Below are positions 6,795 through 14,074 of a DNA stretch of 17,739 nt, in pieces. Each line of letters begins with the position of its first letter. Position 1 is the first letter of the stretch. Source of the stretch: Verrucomicrobiaceae bacterium (lineage in GTDB: Bacteria > Verrucomicrobiota > Verrucomicrobiae > Verrucomicrobiales > Akkermansiaceae); contig CANBTO010000033.1 of NCBI GenBank assembly GCA_947372405.1, forward strand, positions 1-17,739, given 5' to 3'. The position numbers and the translations under genes were made by a program. The notes under the pieces were generated by a model. That model worked only from the letters and a program-made list of their open reading frames with translations. It searched no databases and was not told the origin of the DNA.

Positions 6795-7595
6795 ATGCGC
6801 TACATCGAGCCCCATGCCCACATGGTCAGCCGGACGACGGATGACTATGAAAAACTCGCACTCTCCGGTTGCGAGGCGCTTTGCGAGCCCGCGTTCTGGG
6901 CTGGCTTCGATCGCTCGTCGGCCGACGGTTTCCACGACTACTTCCGCCAGCTCACCGAATACGAACCGAAGCGCGCCGCCAGATATGGCATCAAACATTT
7001 CTGCTGGCTATGCATCAACCCGAAGGAGGCCGATGATCCGGGATTCGCCCGCGAGGTGATGAGCCTCATCCCAGAGTTTCTCAAATGCCCGACCGTGCTC
7101 GGCATCGGTGAGATCGGCCTGAACAAGAACACCCGCAACGAACTCGCCATCTTCGAGGAACACGTGCAGATCGCTCTCGATCACGACCTGCCCGTCCTCA
7201 TCCACACGCCGCATCTTGAGGACAAACTCAAGGGCACCAAACTCATCCTCGATTCATTGGGCAACTTCTCCAAACTCGACCGCGCGAAAGTCATCATCGA
7301 CCACGTCGAGGAACACACGGTTTCGCAAGTGCTCGAATCAGGCTGTTGGGCAGGCATGACGCTCTACCCACACAGCAAATGCTCGCTGGACCGCGCCATC
7401 GACATCCTCGAAATCCACGGTCCCGAGCGCCTGTGGATGAACTCCGCCTGCGACTGGGGCGTCTCAGATCCGCTCGCCGTACCCAAGTGCGCCCTGCAGA
7501 TGAAAGCCCGCCAGCACGTGGCAGCGGACATCGAACGTGTCATCTATCAGAATCCGAAGGCCTTCCTCGGCCAGTCACCGAAATTCGTGGTTTGA
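6795..7595 (+). CDS. EboB-like TatD-family metal-dependent hydrolase
   Basis: The 266-residue protein is a TIM-barrel amidohydrolase of the TatD group. Metal-binding residues are visible in order: His7 and His9 (IEPHAHMVSRTTDDYE), Glu106 (GIGEIGLN), His137 (LIHTPH), His170 (IIDHVEEH) and Asp220 (NSACDWGVSDPLAVP). The strings SRTTDDYE, EPAFW and SACDWGVSDPLAVPK closely match EboB-type proteins (recalled), which belong to the ebo cluster for export or modification of an unidentified metabolite. No other ebo gene is in this window. The start ATG 6795 is preferred because the domain begins immediately and upstream in-frame codons lie in the inverted repeat. No Shine-Dalgarno is apparent. The substrate is unknown; nuclease activity should not be assumed. 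Confidence 0.88.
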   Translation: MRYIEPHAHMVSRTTDDYEKLALSGCEALCEPAFWAGFDRSSADGFHDYFRQLTEYEPKRAARYGIKHFCWLCINPKEADDPGFAREVMSLIPEFLKCPTVLGIGEIGLNKNTRNELAIFEEHVQIALDHDLPVLIHTPHLEDKLKGTKLILDSLGNFSKLDRAKVIIDHVEEHTVSQVLESGCWAGMTLYPHSKCSLDRAIDILEIHGPERLWMNSACDWGVSDPLAVPKCALQMKARQHVAADIERVIYQNPKAFLGQSPKFVV

Positions 7596-7697
7596 ACGAT
7601 GCGTCTTCTCTCCCTTTTGAGCAGGCACGTCAGGTCAAGCGGCCGGCACCGGGTTTCTCCTTGCGTCCGCTCCGCAAAACCTGCAAGGCTTTGACAA

Positions 7698-9041
7698 ATG
7701 AAAACCCGTCTTTCCCTGTTGTCCTGTCTCGCTCTTTCCCTGCCGTTGTCCGCATCCGCCGCGCCACCTGCCAAGCCGAACATCATCTTCATTCTCGCGG
7801 ACGACCTCGGGATCGATGGTGTGAGTTGTTACGGCGCGGACAGCCACAAGACACCGAACATCGACAAGCTGGCCACTTCCGGCACCATGTTCAAAACCTG
7901 CTACGCCGCTCCGCTTTGCGGGCCCTCGCGTTGCCTGCTGACGACGGGGCGCTATGCCTTCCGGACGGGGGGGATTACCAACCAATCGTGGCGGCCAAAC
8001 GGACCAGGCGCGAAGTCGGCGGATGAATGGTCGATCGCCAAGGTCCTGAAGCAGTCCGGCTACGCAACCGCAGAGTCCGGCAAATGGCGGCAGGTCGGGG
8101 AAACACCCGGCGACTGGGGCTTCGACGAATATTGTACGGACCCGACCGCCGGCGGCTGGTATTGGGAGAAGGGTTATTTCAAGAACGGCCAACAGGTCAC
8201 GACGGACACGGTTTCCTACAACCCGGACATCATCCAGAAGTTCAGCATCGACTTCATCACCCGCCACAAGGAGCAGCCGTTCTTCCTCTACTATGCCATG
8301 CATCTGGTCCACAAACCCACGCTGCACACGCCGGACTCGCCACCGAAAGACGGCGCGGAGCGCTATGATGACAACATCCAGTACATGGACAAGCAGGTCG
8401 GCGAAATCGTCGCCGCGGTGGAACGACTGGGACTGCGGGAGAAGACCCTCATCATCTTCTCCGGCGACAACGGCACCGCAGCCGGATACCCGTCGCCCGT
8501 GCGTGGACGCATGGTCAATGGCTGCAAGGCATCGATGCTGGAGGGCGGCTCGCGCGTGCCCTACATCGCAAGCTGGCCCGGCGTCACACCGGCGGGAGCC
8601 ACCAGCGAGGACATGGTCAGCTTCGCCGACCAACTCCCGACCTTCGCGGAGCTCGGCGGCGCGAAACTGCCGGACGGAGTGAAGATCGACGGCCGCTCGC
8701 TCGCCCCGCAGTTGAAAGGCGAAAAAGGCACACCGCGCGAATGGGCGTATGTGCAGCTTGGCAACCGCTGGTTTGTCCGCGAGAAAGGCTTCAAGATGAA
8801 CGAGAAGGCGGAACTCTTCGACATGAGCGACGCGCCGTTCGTCGAAAAACCCGTGGCGGCCGATGCCGATACGGAAGCGAGCAAAGCGGCGCGTGCGCGG
8901 CTCACAGCGGTCCTGGCAGAACTCAACCCCGCTGGCGGCAAGACCGACGCGCAGGAGAAGGGAGCCAAGCAGGGAGCCAAGCAGGGAGCGAAACAGGGCG
9001 GAAAGAAAGGGAAAAACCAGAGGCAGAAGATGCAACAATGA
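7698..9041 (+). CDS. Exported arylsulfatase-family sulfatase
   Basis: The 447-residue protein hydrolyses sulfate esters, probably on a polysaccharide, in the periplasm or outside the cell. An N-terminal signal (about 1-22, LSLLSCLALSLPLSASAA) leads into NIIFILADDLG (metal ligands Asp35, Asp36). Cys74 in CGPSRCLLTTGR fits the C-x-P-x-R signature and would be converted to formylglycine by an anaerobic or FGE maturase not present here. Asp257/Asn258 (SGDNGT) and Lys277 (GCKASMLEGGSRVP) complete the metal and sulfate site. The usual GKWHLG motif reads GKWRQVG, so the active-site His is Arg131. The C-terminus (about 415-447) is a Lys/Gln/Gly tail that looks disordered. An AAGG precedes the ATG by about 8 bases. 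The subfamily and substrate cannot be assigned by eye. Confidence 0.93.
   Translation: MKTRLSLLSCLALSLPLSASAAPPAKPNIIFILADDLGIDGVSCYGADSHKTPNIDKLATSGTMFKTCYAAPLCGPSRCLLTTGRYAFRTGGITNQSWRPNGPGAKSADEWSIAKVLKQSGYATAESGKWRQVGETPGDWGFDEYCTDPTAGGWYWEKGYFKNGQQVTTDTVSYNPDIIQKFSIDFITRHKEQPFFLYYAMHLVHKPTLHTPDSPPKDGAERYDDNIQYMDKQVGEIVAAVERLGLREKTLIIFSGDNGTAAGYPSPVRGRMVNGCKASMLEGGSRVPYIASWPGVTPAGATSEDMVSFADQLPTFAELGGAKLPDGVKIDGRSLAPQLKGEKGTPREWAYVQLGNRWFVREKGFKMNEKAELFDMSDAPFVEKPVAADADTEASKAARARLTAVLAELNPAGGKTDAQEKGAKQGAKQGAKQGGKKGKNQRQKMQQ
8961..8996 (+). repeat. 12-bp tandem repeat in the sulfatase 3' end
   Basis: Three units of GGAGCCAAGCAG (8961, 8973, and a variant GGAGCGAAACAG at 8985) encode the GAKQ repeats of the sulfatase tail. 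The following bases (GGCGGAAAGAAA) look like a further diverged unit. Expansion or contraction would stay in frame. Confidence 0.9.
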
Positions 9042-9391
9042 TTCCTGATTCGACCGAGACCTGCGCCTAGCCCGGCAAAGCCGGAACCAATAGGTCACGC
9101 CGAATCCATCGATCCGTCCGGCATTTTGCGAACCCATGGCCTGACCTACAGATTTTCGACAGAATCATTTTTCGACAGAATGATGATGGCGTCGGAAATC
9201 ATTTCGTGATGCTGACAGAATGATCCTGCCAAAAAAATGATTTTGTCATTCTTTGCGGACGCAACTCCTGGATCACCGCCAATACGGAAAGTGATTTCGC
9301 AGTGCGTCAGCGGCATGAAAAATCGTCGCCTACATGCACACTTTTGCCGAGTGAGTTACTAACAGGATTCAGGGTTTTTCCCAGCGTCCCA
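9042..9391. other. 350-bp gap between convergent genes with repeat cluster
   Basis: No gene is supported here. A short hairpin CCGGCAAAGCCGG (about 9071-9083) lies shortly after the sulfatase stop but has no T-run. The middle (9151-9252) holds a GACAGAAT repeat cluster, annotated separately. A CTAACAGG octamer sits at 9359-9366, just past the stop of uxaC. No clear terminator for either flanking gene was found. Confidence 0.7.
9151..9252. repeat. GACAGAATGAT direct and inverted repeats
   Basis: GACAGAATSAT occurs directly at 9158 (GACAGAATCAT), 9174 (GACAGAATGAT) and 9214 (GACAGAATGAT), the first two preceded by TTTTC. An inverted copy lies at about 9237-9252 (AATGATTTTGTCATTCT). AGAATGA at 9217-9223 can pair with TCATTCT at 9246-9252. 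The AT-rich cluster stands out from its GC-rich surroundings. Possible roles are a dispersed intergenic repeat or a protein-binding array. Confidence 0.7.
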
Positions 9392-10795
9392 TCAGACATC
9401 AAACCCGAAGTGGCTGCGGGCGTTGCCGAAGCACACGGCGCGGACGAGTCCTGATAGTGCTTCGAAATCGTCCGGAAGTTCGCCGCGGTCGGCTTCGGAG
9501 CCGATGAGATTGCAGAAGATGCGGCGGAAGTATTCGTGGCGCGGGAACGAAAGGAACGAGCGCGAATCCGTGAGCATGCCGACGAAGCGTGAGAGCAGAC
9601 CGGTGGCGGAGAGCGCGTCGAGCTGGAGCTCCATGCCGTTTTTCTGATCGAGGAACCACCAGCCGGAACCGAACTGGATCTTGCCGGCGAAGGTGCCGTC
9701 CTGGAAGGCGCCGGTCATGCAGGCGAAGAGGTAGTTGTCGCGCGGGTTGAGGTTGTAGAGCACCATCTTCGGCAGCGCTCCCGCACTGGCGAGCGCGTCA
9801 AGGTAGGTCACGAGCGCGGAGCCTTGCGGGGTGTCGCCGATGGTGTCGAACCCGGTGTCCGGTCCGAGAATTCCGGTCATGCGGGTGTTCACGCCACGGA
9901 ATGCGCCGAGGTGGAGCTGCTTGGTCCAGCCTTTGGCCGCGTCGAGTTGCCCGAAGAACACCATCAGATAGAACGAGAACTTCTCCTTCTCTTCCGCAGT
10001 GGCCGCTTTGCCGGCGCGGGCCTTGTCGAAAATCATCGACGCCTCCTCGTCGGTGCAGCGCAGCGCAGGCATGCGGTCCAGACCATGGTCGGACAGGCGG
10101 GCTCCCGCCGCGTGGAAATCGTCGTGACGTTTCTGCAGGGCCGCCAGCAGGTCTGATAGATGGACAATGGAGGTGTCTGCGATGGTTTCGAGCTTCTCAA
10201 GCCACGGATTCAACAGATCCGGGCGGTCCACCAGCAGCGCCTTGTCCGGGCGGAAGGTCGGAGCCACGAGCGTGGTCAACTCCGATGCGGCGATCGCGGC
10301 GTGGTCGTCCAGCGGGTCCGCCGGATCATCGGTGGTGCCCACCACGCGCACGTCGAATTTTTTCAGGATGCCGTGCACGCAGAAATCCGCCTCGGCGAGT
10401 TTCGCGTTGGCGCGCTCCCAGATCTCGTCGGCGGTGTCCGGGCCCAGCATCAGGTCGATGCCGAAGTAGCGCTGAAGCTCGATGTGCGTCCAGTGGTGGA
10501 TCGGGTTGCGCAGCGTGAAAGGAACGGTTTCCGCCCAAACCTGGAACTTCTCGCGCGGTGTCGAGTCCCCCGTGATGAAATCCTCGTCCACGCCGTTGGC
10601 GCGCAGCAGCCGCCATTTGTAGTGGTCTCCGCCGAGCCAGATTTCCGAAAGGTTATTCCAGCGATGGTTGGTCGCGATCTCACGGGGCGAGAGATGGCAG
10701 TGGTAGTCGATGATCGGCTGGTCCTTGGCGATTTCGTGGAAAAGCCGACGCGCCGTCGGGGAGTGGAGCAGGAAGTTTTCGTCGAGGTAGGCCAT
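9392..10795 (-). CDS. uxaC: Uronate (glucuronate) isomerase
   Basis: UxaC (EC 5.3.1.12) interconverts D-glucuronate with D-fructuronate and D-galacturonate with D-tagaturonate in the cytoplasm, the first step of hexuronate breakdown. The 467-residue length matches the family. The N-terminus is typical: YLDENFLLHSPTARRLFHEIAK, then IIDYHCHLSPREI with the metal-binding His32 and His34. LGGDHYKWRLLRANGV, NPIHHWTHIELQRYFGI, DDPADPLDDH and the C-terminal GMLTDSRSFLSFPRHEYFRRI region are all characteristic. The start is ATG 10795. No other hexuronate genes (uxaA, uxaB, uxuA, kdgK) are adjacent. It lies 69 bp downstream of the DUF1287 gene on the same strand. A short imperfect hairpin (10830-10852) sits in that gap but lacks a T-run in the right direction for a terminator. 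Confidence 0.97.
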   Translation of the reverse strand: MAYLDENFLLHSPTARRLFHEIAKDQPIIDYHCHLSPREIATNHRWNNLSEIWLGGDHYKWRLLRANGVDEDFITGDSTPREKFQVWAETVPFTLRNPIHHWTHIELQRYFGIDLMLGPDTADEIWERANAKLAEADFCVHGILKKFDVRVVGTTDDPADPLDDHAAIAASELTTLVAPTFRPDKALLVDRPDLLNPWLEKLETIADTSIVHLSDLLAALQKRHDDFHAAGARLSDHGLDRMPALRCTDEEASMIFDKARAGKAATAEEKEKFSFYLMVFFGQLDAAKGWTKQLHLGAFRGVNTRMTGILGPDTGFDTIGDTPQGSALVTYLDALASAGALPKMVLYNLNPRDNYLFACMTGAFQDGTFAGKIQFGSGWWFLDQKNGMELQLDALSATGLLSRFVGMLTDSRSFLSFPRHEYFRRIFCNLIGSEADRGELPDDFEALSGLVRAVCFGNARSHFGFDV

Positions 10796-10864
10796 GGCCC
10801 CGCCATCACAACCGGACGGCAGCGAGGTTCCAAGCGGGAAATCCGGGCTTGGAAAAATACGGTC

Positions 10865-11434
10865 TCATTTCCAGCGGTAATGCCCGGTGAGCGGGAACTC
10901 GGCCAAGCGGTCCTCCTCGCGCGCTCCTTGGCCGATGTTGTGGATCACCAGCGGGCGGCCCTCGCCGGTCTTGCGGTCGCTCACAATCATGACGTGCGGC
11001 AGATTCGGAGGCACGGTGCAGGTGAGGATGTCGCCGGGCTCGAACGCGGTGAGGTCGGCCGCTTTCGACAATGGAATCTCGAAACCCCGACGTTTGAAAT
11101 AGGCGCGCAGGTTCGGCACGCGGCGGTGGTCGATGTTAGGGTCCGGTCGTGAGAGCCCCCATTGCTGCGGATAAGCGGAGAAATGGCCGCGCATGTCCTC
11201 ATGTACGAGCTTCTGGAGATCGGCGGACAAGCCCTCACGTAGCGCCCGGATCACCACATCCGAGCAAACGCCCCGGTCCTTCGGCACATCGCCGTTCGGA
11301 TAGGAGAGGCTCATGTATGCGGGATCGTAGGAAAGCGTCACGCCCACCTGGCTGCGCGCGGCGCTGACGATCTTTTCTCCCGTCTCCGCACACAGCGGCA
11401 GCAGGCTGGCTAACAGGATGGCGAGGAGTTTCAT
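10865..11434 (-). CDS. DUF1287 (YijF-like) exported protein
   Basis: The 189-residue protein from ATG 11434 has a signal peptide (KLLAILLASLLPLCA) and a complete DUF1287 domain, the family of E. coli YijF. Hallmarks are DRGVCSDVVIRALR with Cys57, VHEDMRGHF, the string DPNIDHRRVPNLRAYF, a FEPGDIL...PHVMIVSD strand pair with His147, and VIHNIGQGAREEDRL near the end. The conserved Cys, His and acidic residues resemble an NlpC/P60-type thiol peptidase arrangement, which suggests a periplasmic cell-wall or amide hydrolase, but activity is not established. The start lies 8 bp after the stop of the upstream membrane-protein gene, consistent with one transcript. In-frame codons upstream to 11518 overlap that gene and are less likely. 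Confidence 0.9.
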   Translation of the reverse strand: MKLLAILLASLLPLCAETGEKIVSAARSQVGVTLSYDPAYMSLSYPNGDVPKDRGVCSDVVIRALREGLSADLQKLVHEDMRGHFSAYPQQWGLSRPDPNIDHRRVPNLRAYFKRRGFEIPLSKAADLTAFEPGDILTCTVPPNLPHVMIVSDRKTGEGRPLVIHNIGQGAREEDRLAEFPLTGHYRWK

Positions 11435-11442
11435 GGTGAGAA

Positions 11443-11979
11443 TCAGGAATTGTCCGGTCTCGATGCCCTGCGGATGCAGCGCGCCTCCAGATGGGGAAGC
11501 ACGCGGACCAGAAACCATGTGAACAGGATGAAACCCGCGTCATACCACATCCAGTCATCCGGCGGGATATAACTGCTGCCGATCACATCGTTGCGCCACG
11601 GATACAGCCACGCGATGCCGCCGGAAATCGCATCCGCCGCAAGATGCAACGCCGACGCCACCCAGCAGACCAAGGCCACGCGCAGCCGGTAGCCTTTTTC
11701 GAAATACATCGAAACCATCGCCACGATCCCGACGAGCCCTGCCATGAACCAGACCGTGTGCGACCAACTGGCACAGCGCGCCTCCAGCGAGATGTGCGGA
11801 CAACACACATCCGGCAGCACCCCGAAAACCGCCACCAGCCATGCGGTGTGTCGCGGAAACACATGCTCCCTTCCGGAGGCCAACGAGAGATTATCCGCGA
11901 TCAAACATCCGGATGCCGGCAACAGCGCATGAAATCCTGCAAGCATGCCGCAGCATGCGCCGTCTCCGTAAGAATGCAC
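11443..11979 (-). CDS. YdjM-like membrane protein (metal-dependent hydrolase family)
   Basis: The 178-residue protein resembles the YdjM/DUF457 family of small inner-membrane proteins annotated as metal-dependent hydrolases. Visible family motifs are FGVLPDV, WSHTVWFMAGLVG and HLAADAISGGIAWLYPW, whose His and Asp are the putative metal ligands. Hydrophobic segments at about 70-95, 100-120 and 150-165 fit three or four membrane helices. The first residues (MHSYGDGACCG) are unusual; the start is GTG 11979, with ATG 11946 as an alternative. It lies between the HIT gene (18 bp upstream) and the DUF1287 gene (8 bp downstream), all on the - strand, so a three-gene transcript is plausible. The catalytic activity of the family is uncertain. 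Confidence 0.78.
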   Translation of the reverse strand: MHSYGDGACCGMLAGFHALLPASGCLIADNLSLASGREHVFPRHTAWLVAVFGVLPDVCCPHISLEARCASWSHTVWFMAGLVGIVAMVSMYFEKGYRLRVALVCWVASALHLAADAISGGIAWLYPWRNDVIGSSYIPPDDWMWYDAGFILFTWFLVRVLPHLEARCIRRASRPDNS

Positions 11980-11997
11980 GCTGAAAACCCCCGCATC

Positions 11998-12411
11998 TCA
12001 CGAAAGCCGCAGGCCTTCCACCGCCGCCACCCGGATCCCCGCGACCTCTTCCTCCGTATAACTTTTCTTCCCGTCGAAAGCCCACACCGTCCCCGGCCAC
12101 GCCACATCATTGCTGGAACGGCCCACGATATGGATGTGCATCTGCCGCACCTGGTTGCCGATGCACGCGACGTTCAGCTTCTCCGGCGAGAAATACCCAG
12201 CCACGAATTCAGAAACCCGCCTCACCGCACCCATCACCTCGTCGTATCGCGAAAGCGCAAGCTGGTGCAGGTCCTCGATCCCCTCCTCCACCTCCGGCAC
12301 TAACAGGAACCATGGAAACATCGCATTGTCTTTCAACAACAGGACACAGCCGCCCATGCGGCCCAATTCGAAACCGCCGGCAGCAAGACGCGGATGCAGG
12401 GAAAACGACAT
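11998..12411 (-). CDS. HIT-domain protein
   Basis: The 137-residue protein from ATG 12411 (MSFSLHPRLAAGGF...) has a histidine-triad fold; members are nucleotide hydrolases or transferases acting on nucleoside phosphates. The motif reads GNQVRQMHIHIVGR, giving Gln90-x-His92-x-His94 in place of the classic His-x-His-x-His, so the first His is Gln while the presumed nucleophile His92 is kept. CVLLLKDNAMFPWFLLVPE matches the N-terminal strands of the family. An in-frame GTG at 12435 would add eight residues (AAVFCCG) and looks less natural. No clear Shine-Dalgarno is seen with either start. Substrate is unknown. Confidence 0.88.
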   Translation of the reverse strand: MSFSLHPRLAAGGFELGRMGGCVLLLKDNAMFPWFLLVPEVEEGIEDLHQLALSRYDEVMGAVRRVSEFVAGYFSPEKLNVACIGNQVRQMHIHIVGRSSNDVAWPGTVWAFDGKKSYTEEEVAGIRVAAVEGLRLS

Positions 12412-12435
12412 GCCGCAGCAAAACACAGCCGCCAC

Positions 12436-13034
12436 CGCTTGTCACGTCGCTCAATTGACCACTCCATAGCGGCGGTCCGTGCAGGCTTTCGGACCTACCC
12501 GCAGACCGCGCGGTTCCTGCTGTTAGGTCGTTGTCGATGGCGCGGACGGAAGGTCGGGGACGGGGTTTCCGCTCCGCGTTTTCCGCGAAACCAACGCAAC
12601 GATGGGTTTTTCTGGCTTTGATGCGCCCGAGGGAGCAATCGGCGGGTCCATCCAGCTTCCTTCAATGCCATATTGGATACGGTTACTTGAGGAAAATCAT
12701 CGGGGGCGCTTTCTTGATCCCGCCAGGGATCGGAGCCAGTAGTCCCGCGTCGAGGAGCACACGAGACGAGCCCCCGGGTTGTCATCCCCATAGGAATTCG
12801 ACCCCTGCAGCGAGTCGCAGAGCACCCTGACGGCCACCGCGCGCCCGCCATTTCCAGCACGCCGCGCGGGGAGCCAAACCTGTAGCGTCGCTCTGTGAGA
12901 GTCACTGGCTGGCCTCCGTAGTTTGCGACCCCGACAAGTCGGGGTTGCTAGATTGCTGCCCACCCGTTTCCCTAAAACCCTTGTGAAATCAGCGAATCGA
13001 ACCCATCATTCCGTTGCAGTCCTTATTTGAAATC
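12436..13034. other. 600-bp stretch without a convincing gene
   Basis: No open frame here shows a recognisable domain or normal codon bias. Contents: a CTGTTAGG octamer at 12520-12527; an imperfect GGTTTC...GAAACC hairpin (about 12560-12592); and a REP-like palindrome at 12925-12948. On the - strand at about 12700-12840, one frame reads GSNSYGDDNPGARLVCSS followed by TRDYW, which vaguely recalls the C-terminus of formylglycine-generating-enzyme-like (SUMF1) proteins, but conserved RGGSW and GFR motifs are missing. This is at best a decayed fragment. Confidence 0.55.
12925..12948. repeat. REP-like palindrome
   Basis: GCGACCCCGAC, loop AA, GTCGGGGTTGC gives an 11-bp stem with one G-T pair and a 2-nt loop. 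No T-run follows on either strand, so it is not a standard terminator. Short GC-rich palindromes of this ACCCCGAC type often occur as dispersed REP elements in Verrucomicrobiota and related phyla (recalled). About 25-50 bases upstream lies a second symmetrical string (AGCGTCGCTCTGTGAGAG). Confidence 0.75.
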
Positions 13035-13514
13035 ATGATCTCGCGCAACGGCATCATCTTCGGAAGTCTCCTTGCAATCTCTACTCTCGTAACAGGAATA
13101 TTCACGGGAATCATCGGGATTTCCTACCCTGTCCGAGTCGACAACACGGACTTGCGTTCGCCAATCAAAGTCGAGCGAATCAACGGGCATCAGATTGAAT
13201 TGGCTGACGGCCGGGTGATCACGTTCGGAGATGGTTATTCCGAAAAGCAGTGGAAGGAGGAGGTTACAGACCGGATTGCATACAGCAAGAATCTGGTGGA
13301 TCTCGAAGGAGACCCGGATGACCCTCAAGTATGGATTTACGGCGACCATAAGTTTGGGCCTTTTTGTGGAACGTCATGGCCACCGATTCGGATTCCAATC
13401 ATCCCGAATCGGATTCCGAGGAATCACCGCAGCCCGATAGCCCATGGCACGATCACGAAAAGAGCGGAACCACACGGTGGCCAACAGCCTGCTGCCAGCT
13501 CCGATTCGAAATGA
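13035..13514 (+). CDS. Membrane-anchored hypothetical protein
   Basis: I do not recognise the family. From ATG 13035 it has 159 residues; a TTG at 13014 would add seven. An N-terminal membrane anchor or uncleaved signal (about 6-28, GIIFGSLLAISTLVTGIFTG) is followed by a short extracytoplasmic region with VERINGHQIELADGRVITFG and a probable small beta fold up to VWIYGDHKFG. The tail from about residue 115 is Pro/Ile/Arg-rich and low in complexity. The coding DNA is clearly less GC-rich than the neighbours. A perfect 9-bp inverted repeat (CCGATTCGG 13383-13391 with CCGAATCGG 13404-13412) falls in the tail, and the +1 frame there also stays open, so a frameshift before the tail cannot be excluded. 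It is followed by a similar small protein. Confidence 0.6.
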   Translation: MISRNGIIFGSLLAISTLVTGIFTGIIGISYPVRVDNTDLRSPIKVERINGHQIELADGRVITFGDGYSEKQWKEEVTDRIAYSKNLVDLEGDPDDPQVWIYGDHKFGPFCGTSWPPIRIPIIPNRIPRNHRSPIAHGTITKRAEPHGGQQPAASSDSK

Positions 13515-13594
13515 CCCTCCAGACAAAAACCCATTACCCTGTTGCGGAAGGGCGCCCCCGGTAGCGGGCTGCCAGGCCTCGACGTTCTGTAAGA

Positions 13595-13918
13595 ATGAAG
13601 AAACGAACAAAATCCATCGTAGCTTTCGCAGTCGTCCTGGTAGTGGGATTGCTGGGCTTGACTATTGGAGTAAGACTCGGAATCGAATCTGGAAGGGCAG
13701 ATTATCATAACCAATATGTTCGGGAACTTCAGAGCGATCTGGGAGACGCCGCCCAAACGAGCGATCCACACACCCAGAGGGTATTGGGACTAGTTTCCGA
13801 TTTGGTCGCGGCAATGGGCCAGCCTGAGAGATTCCGAAAAGCACATGAAGTCTTCACTCAAGGAATCAAAGAAATGCCAGAAGCCGCCGCATCCGACAGC
13901 GGAAAGCCTGCAAACTGA
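13595..13918 (+). CDS. Small single-pass membrane hypothetical protein
   Basis: The 107-residue protein has no family I recognise. MKKRTKS is followed by a hydrophobic helix (about 8-28, IVAFAVVLVVGLLGLTIGV), then a soluble part rich in charged helices (ADYHNQYVRELQSDLGDAA, VLGLVSDLVAAMGQPERFRK, AHEVFTQGIKEM), so it is probably an N-in, C-out anchored protein. A weak TAAGA precedes the ATG. Base composition is lower in GC than neighbouring genes, like the preceding small protein 80 bp upstream, and both may belong to one acquired or fast-evolving segment. Confidence 0.65.
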   Translation: MKKRTKSIVAFAVVLVVGLLGLTIGVRLGIESGRADYHNQYVRELQSDLGDAAQTSDPHTQRVLGLVSDLVAAMGQPERFRKAHEVFTQGIKEMPEAAASDSGKPAN

Positions 13919-14074
13919 GTTCGAGCTTCGGATCGAACATAACGGCTTGTCTGTGAGGGCGCATTTCCCCTCCCGCGCGGCCTCGCTCGCCACAAAAGCC
14001 GTGCGGGCAGCCATGATTCACTTGGCAGCGCCGGATTCCTTGCGAATGCTGCCGCGCGAAATTCAATCCGAGCC

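Noticed and set aside
7635..9137. Long antisense open frame (500 codons, - strand) opposite the sulfatase
   Set aside because: It mirrors the sulfatase codon pattern in high-GC DNA, is rich in Arg/Ala/Gly with no domain, and the + strand sulfatase has full catalytic motifs.
9151..9252. Possible CRISPR array
   Set aside because: The repeated word is only about 11 bp, spacing is uneven (16 and 40 bp), one copy is inverted, and there are no cas genes.
10830..10852. Imperfect CCAAGC...GCTTGG hairpin between the DUF1287 gene and uxaC
   Set aside because: The T-run precedes rather than follows the stem in the direction of transcription, and the stem is short, so it is not a convincing terminator.
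10160..11152. Open frame on the + strand across uxaC and the DUF1287 gene
   Set aside because: It spans two well-supported - strand genes and shows no recognisable domain.
12925..12948. Possible rho-independent terminator
   Set aside because: The stem is strong but has a 2-nt loop, no T-run on either strand, and no gene ending next to it; REP-like element preferred.
12640..12963. Formylglycine-generating-enzyme pseudogene on the - strand
   Set aside because: Only a weak resemblance (GSNSYGDDNPGARLVCSS); RGGSW and GFR motifs are absent, so it is mentioned as a possibility and not called as a pseudogene.
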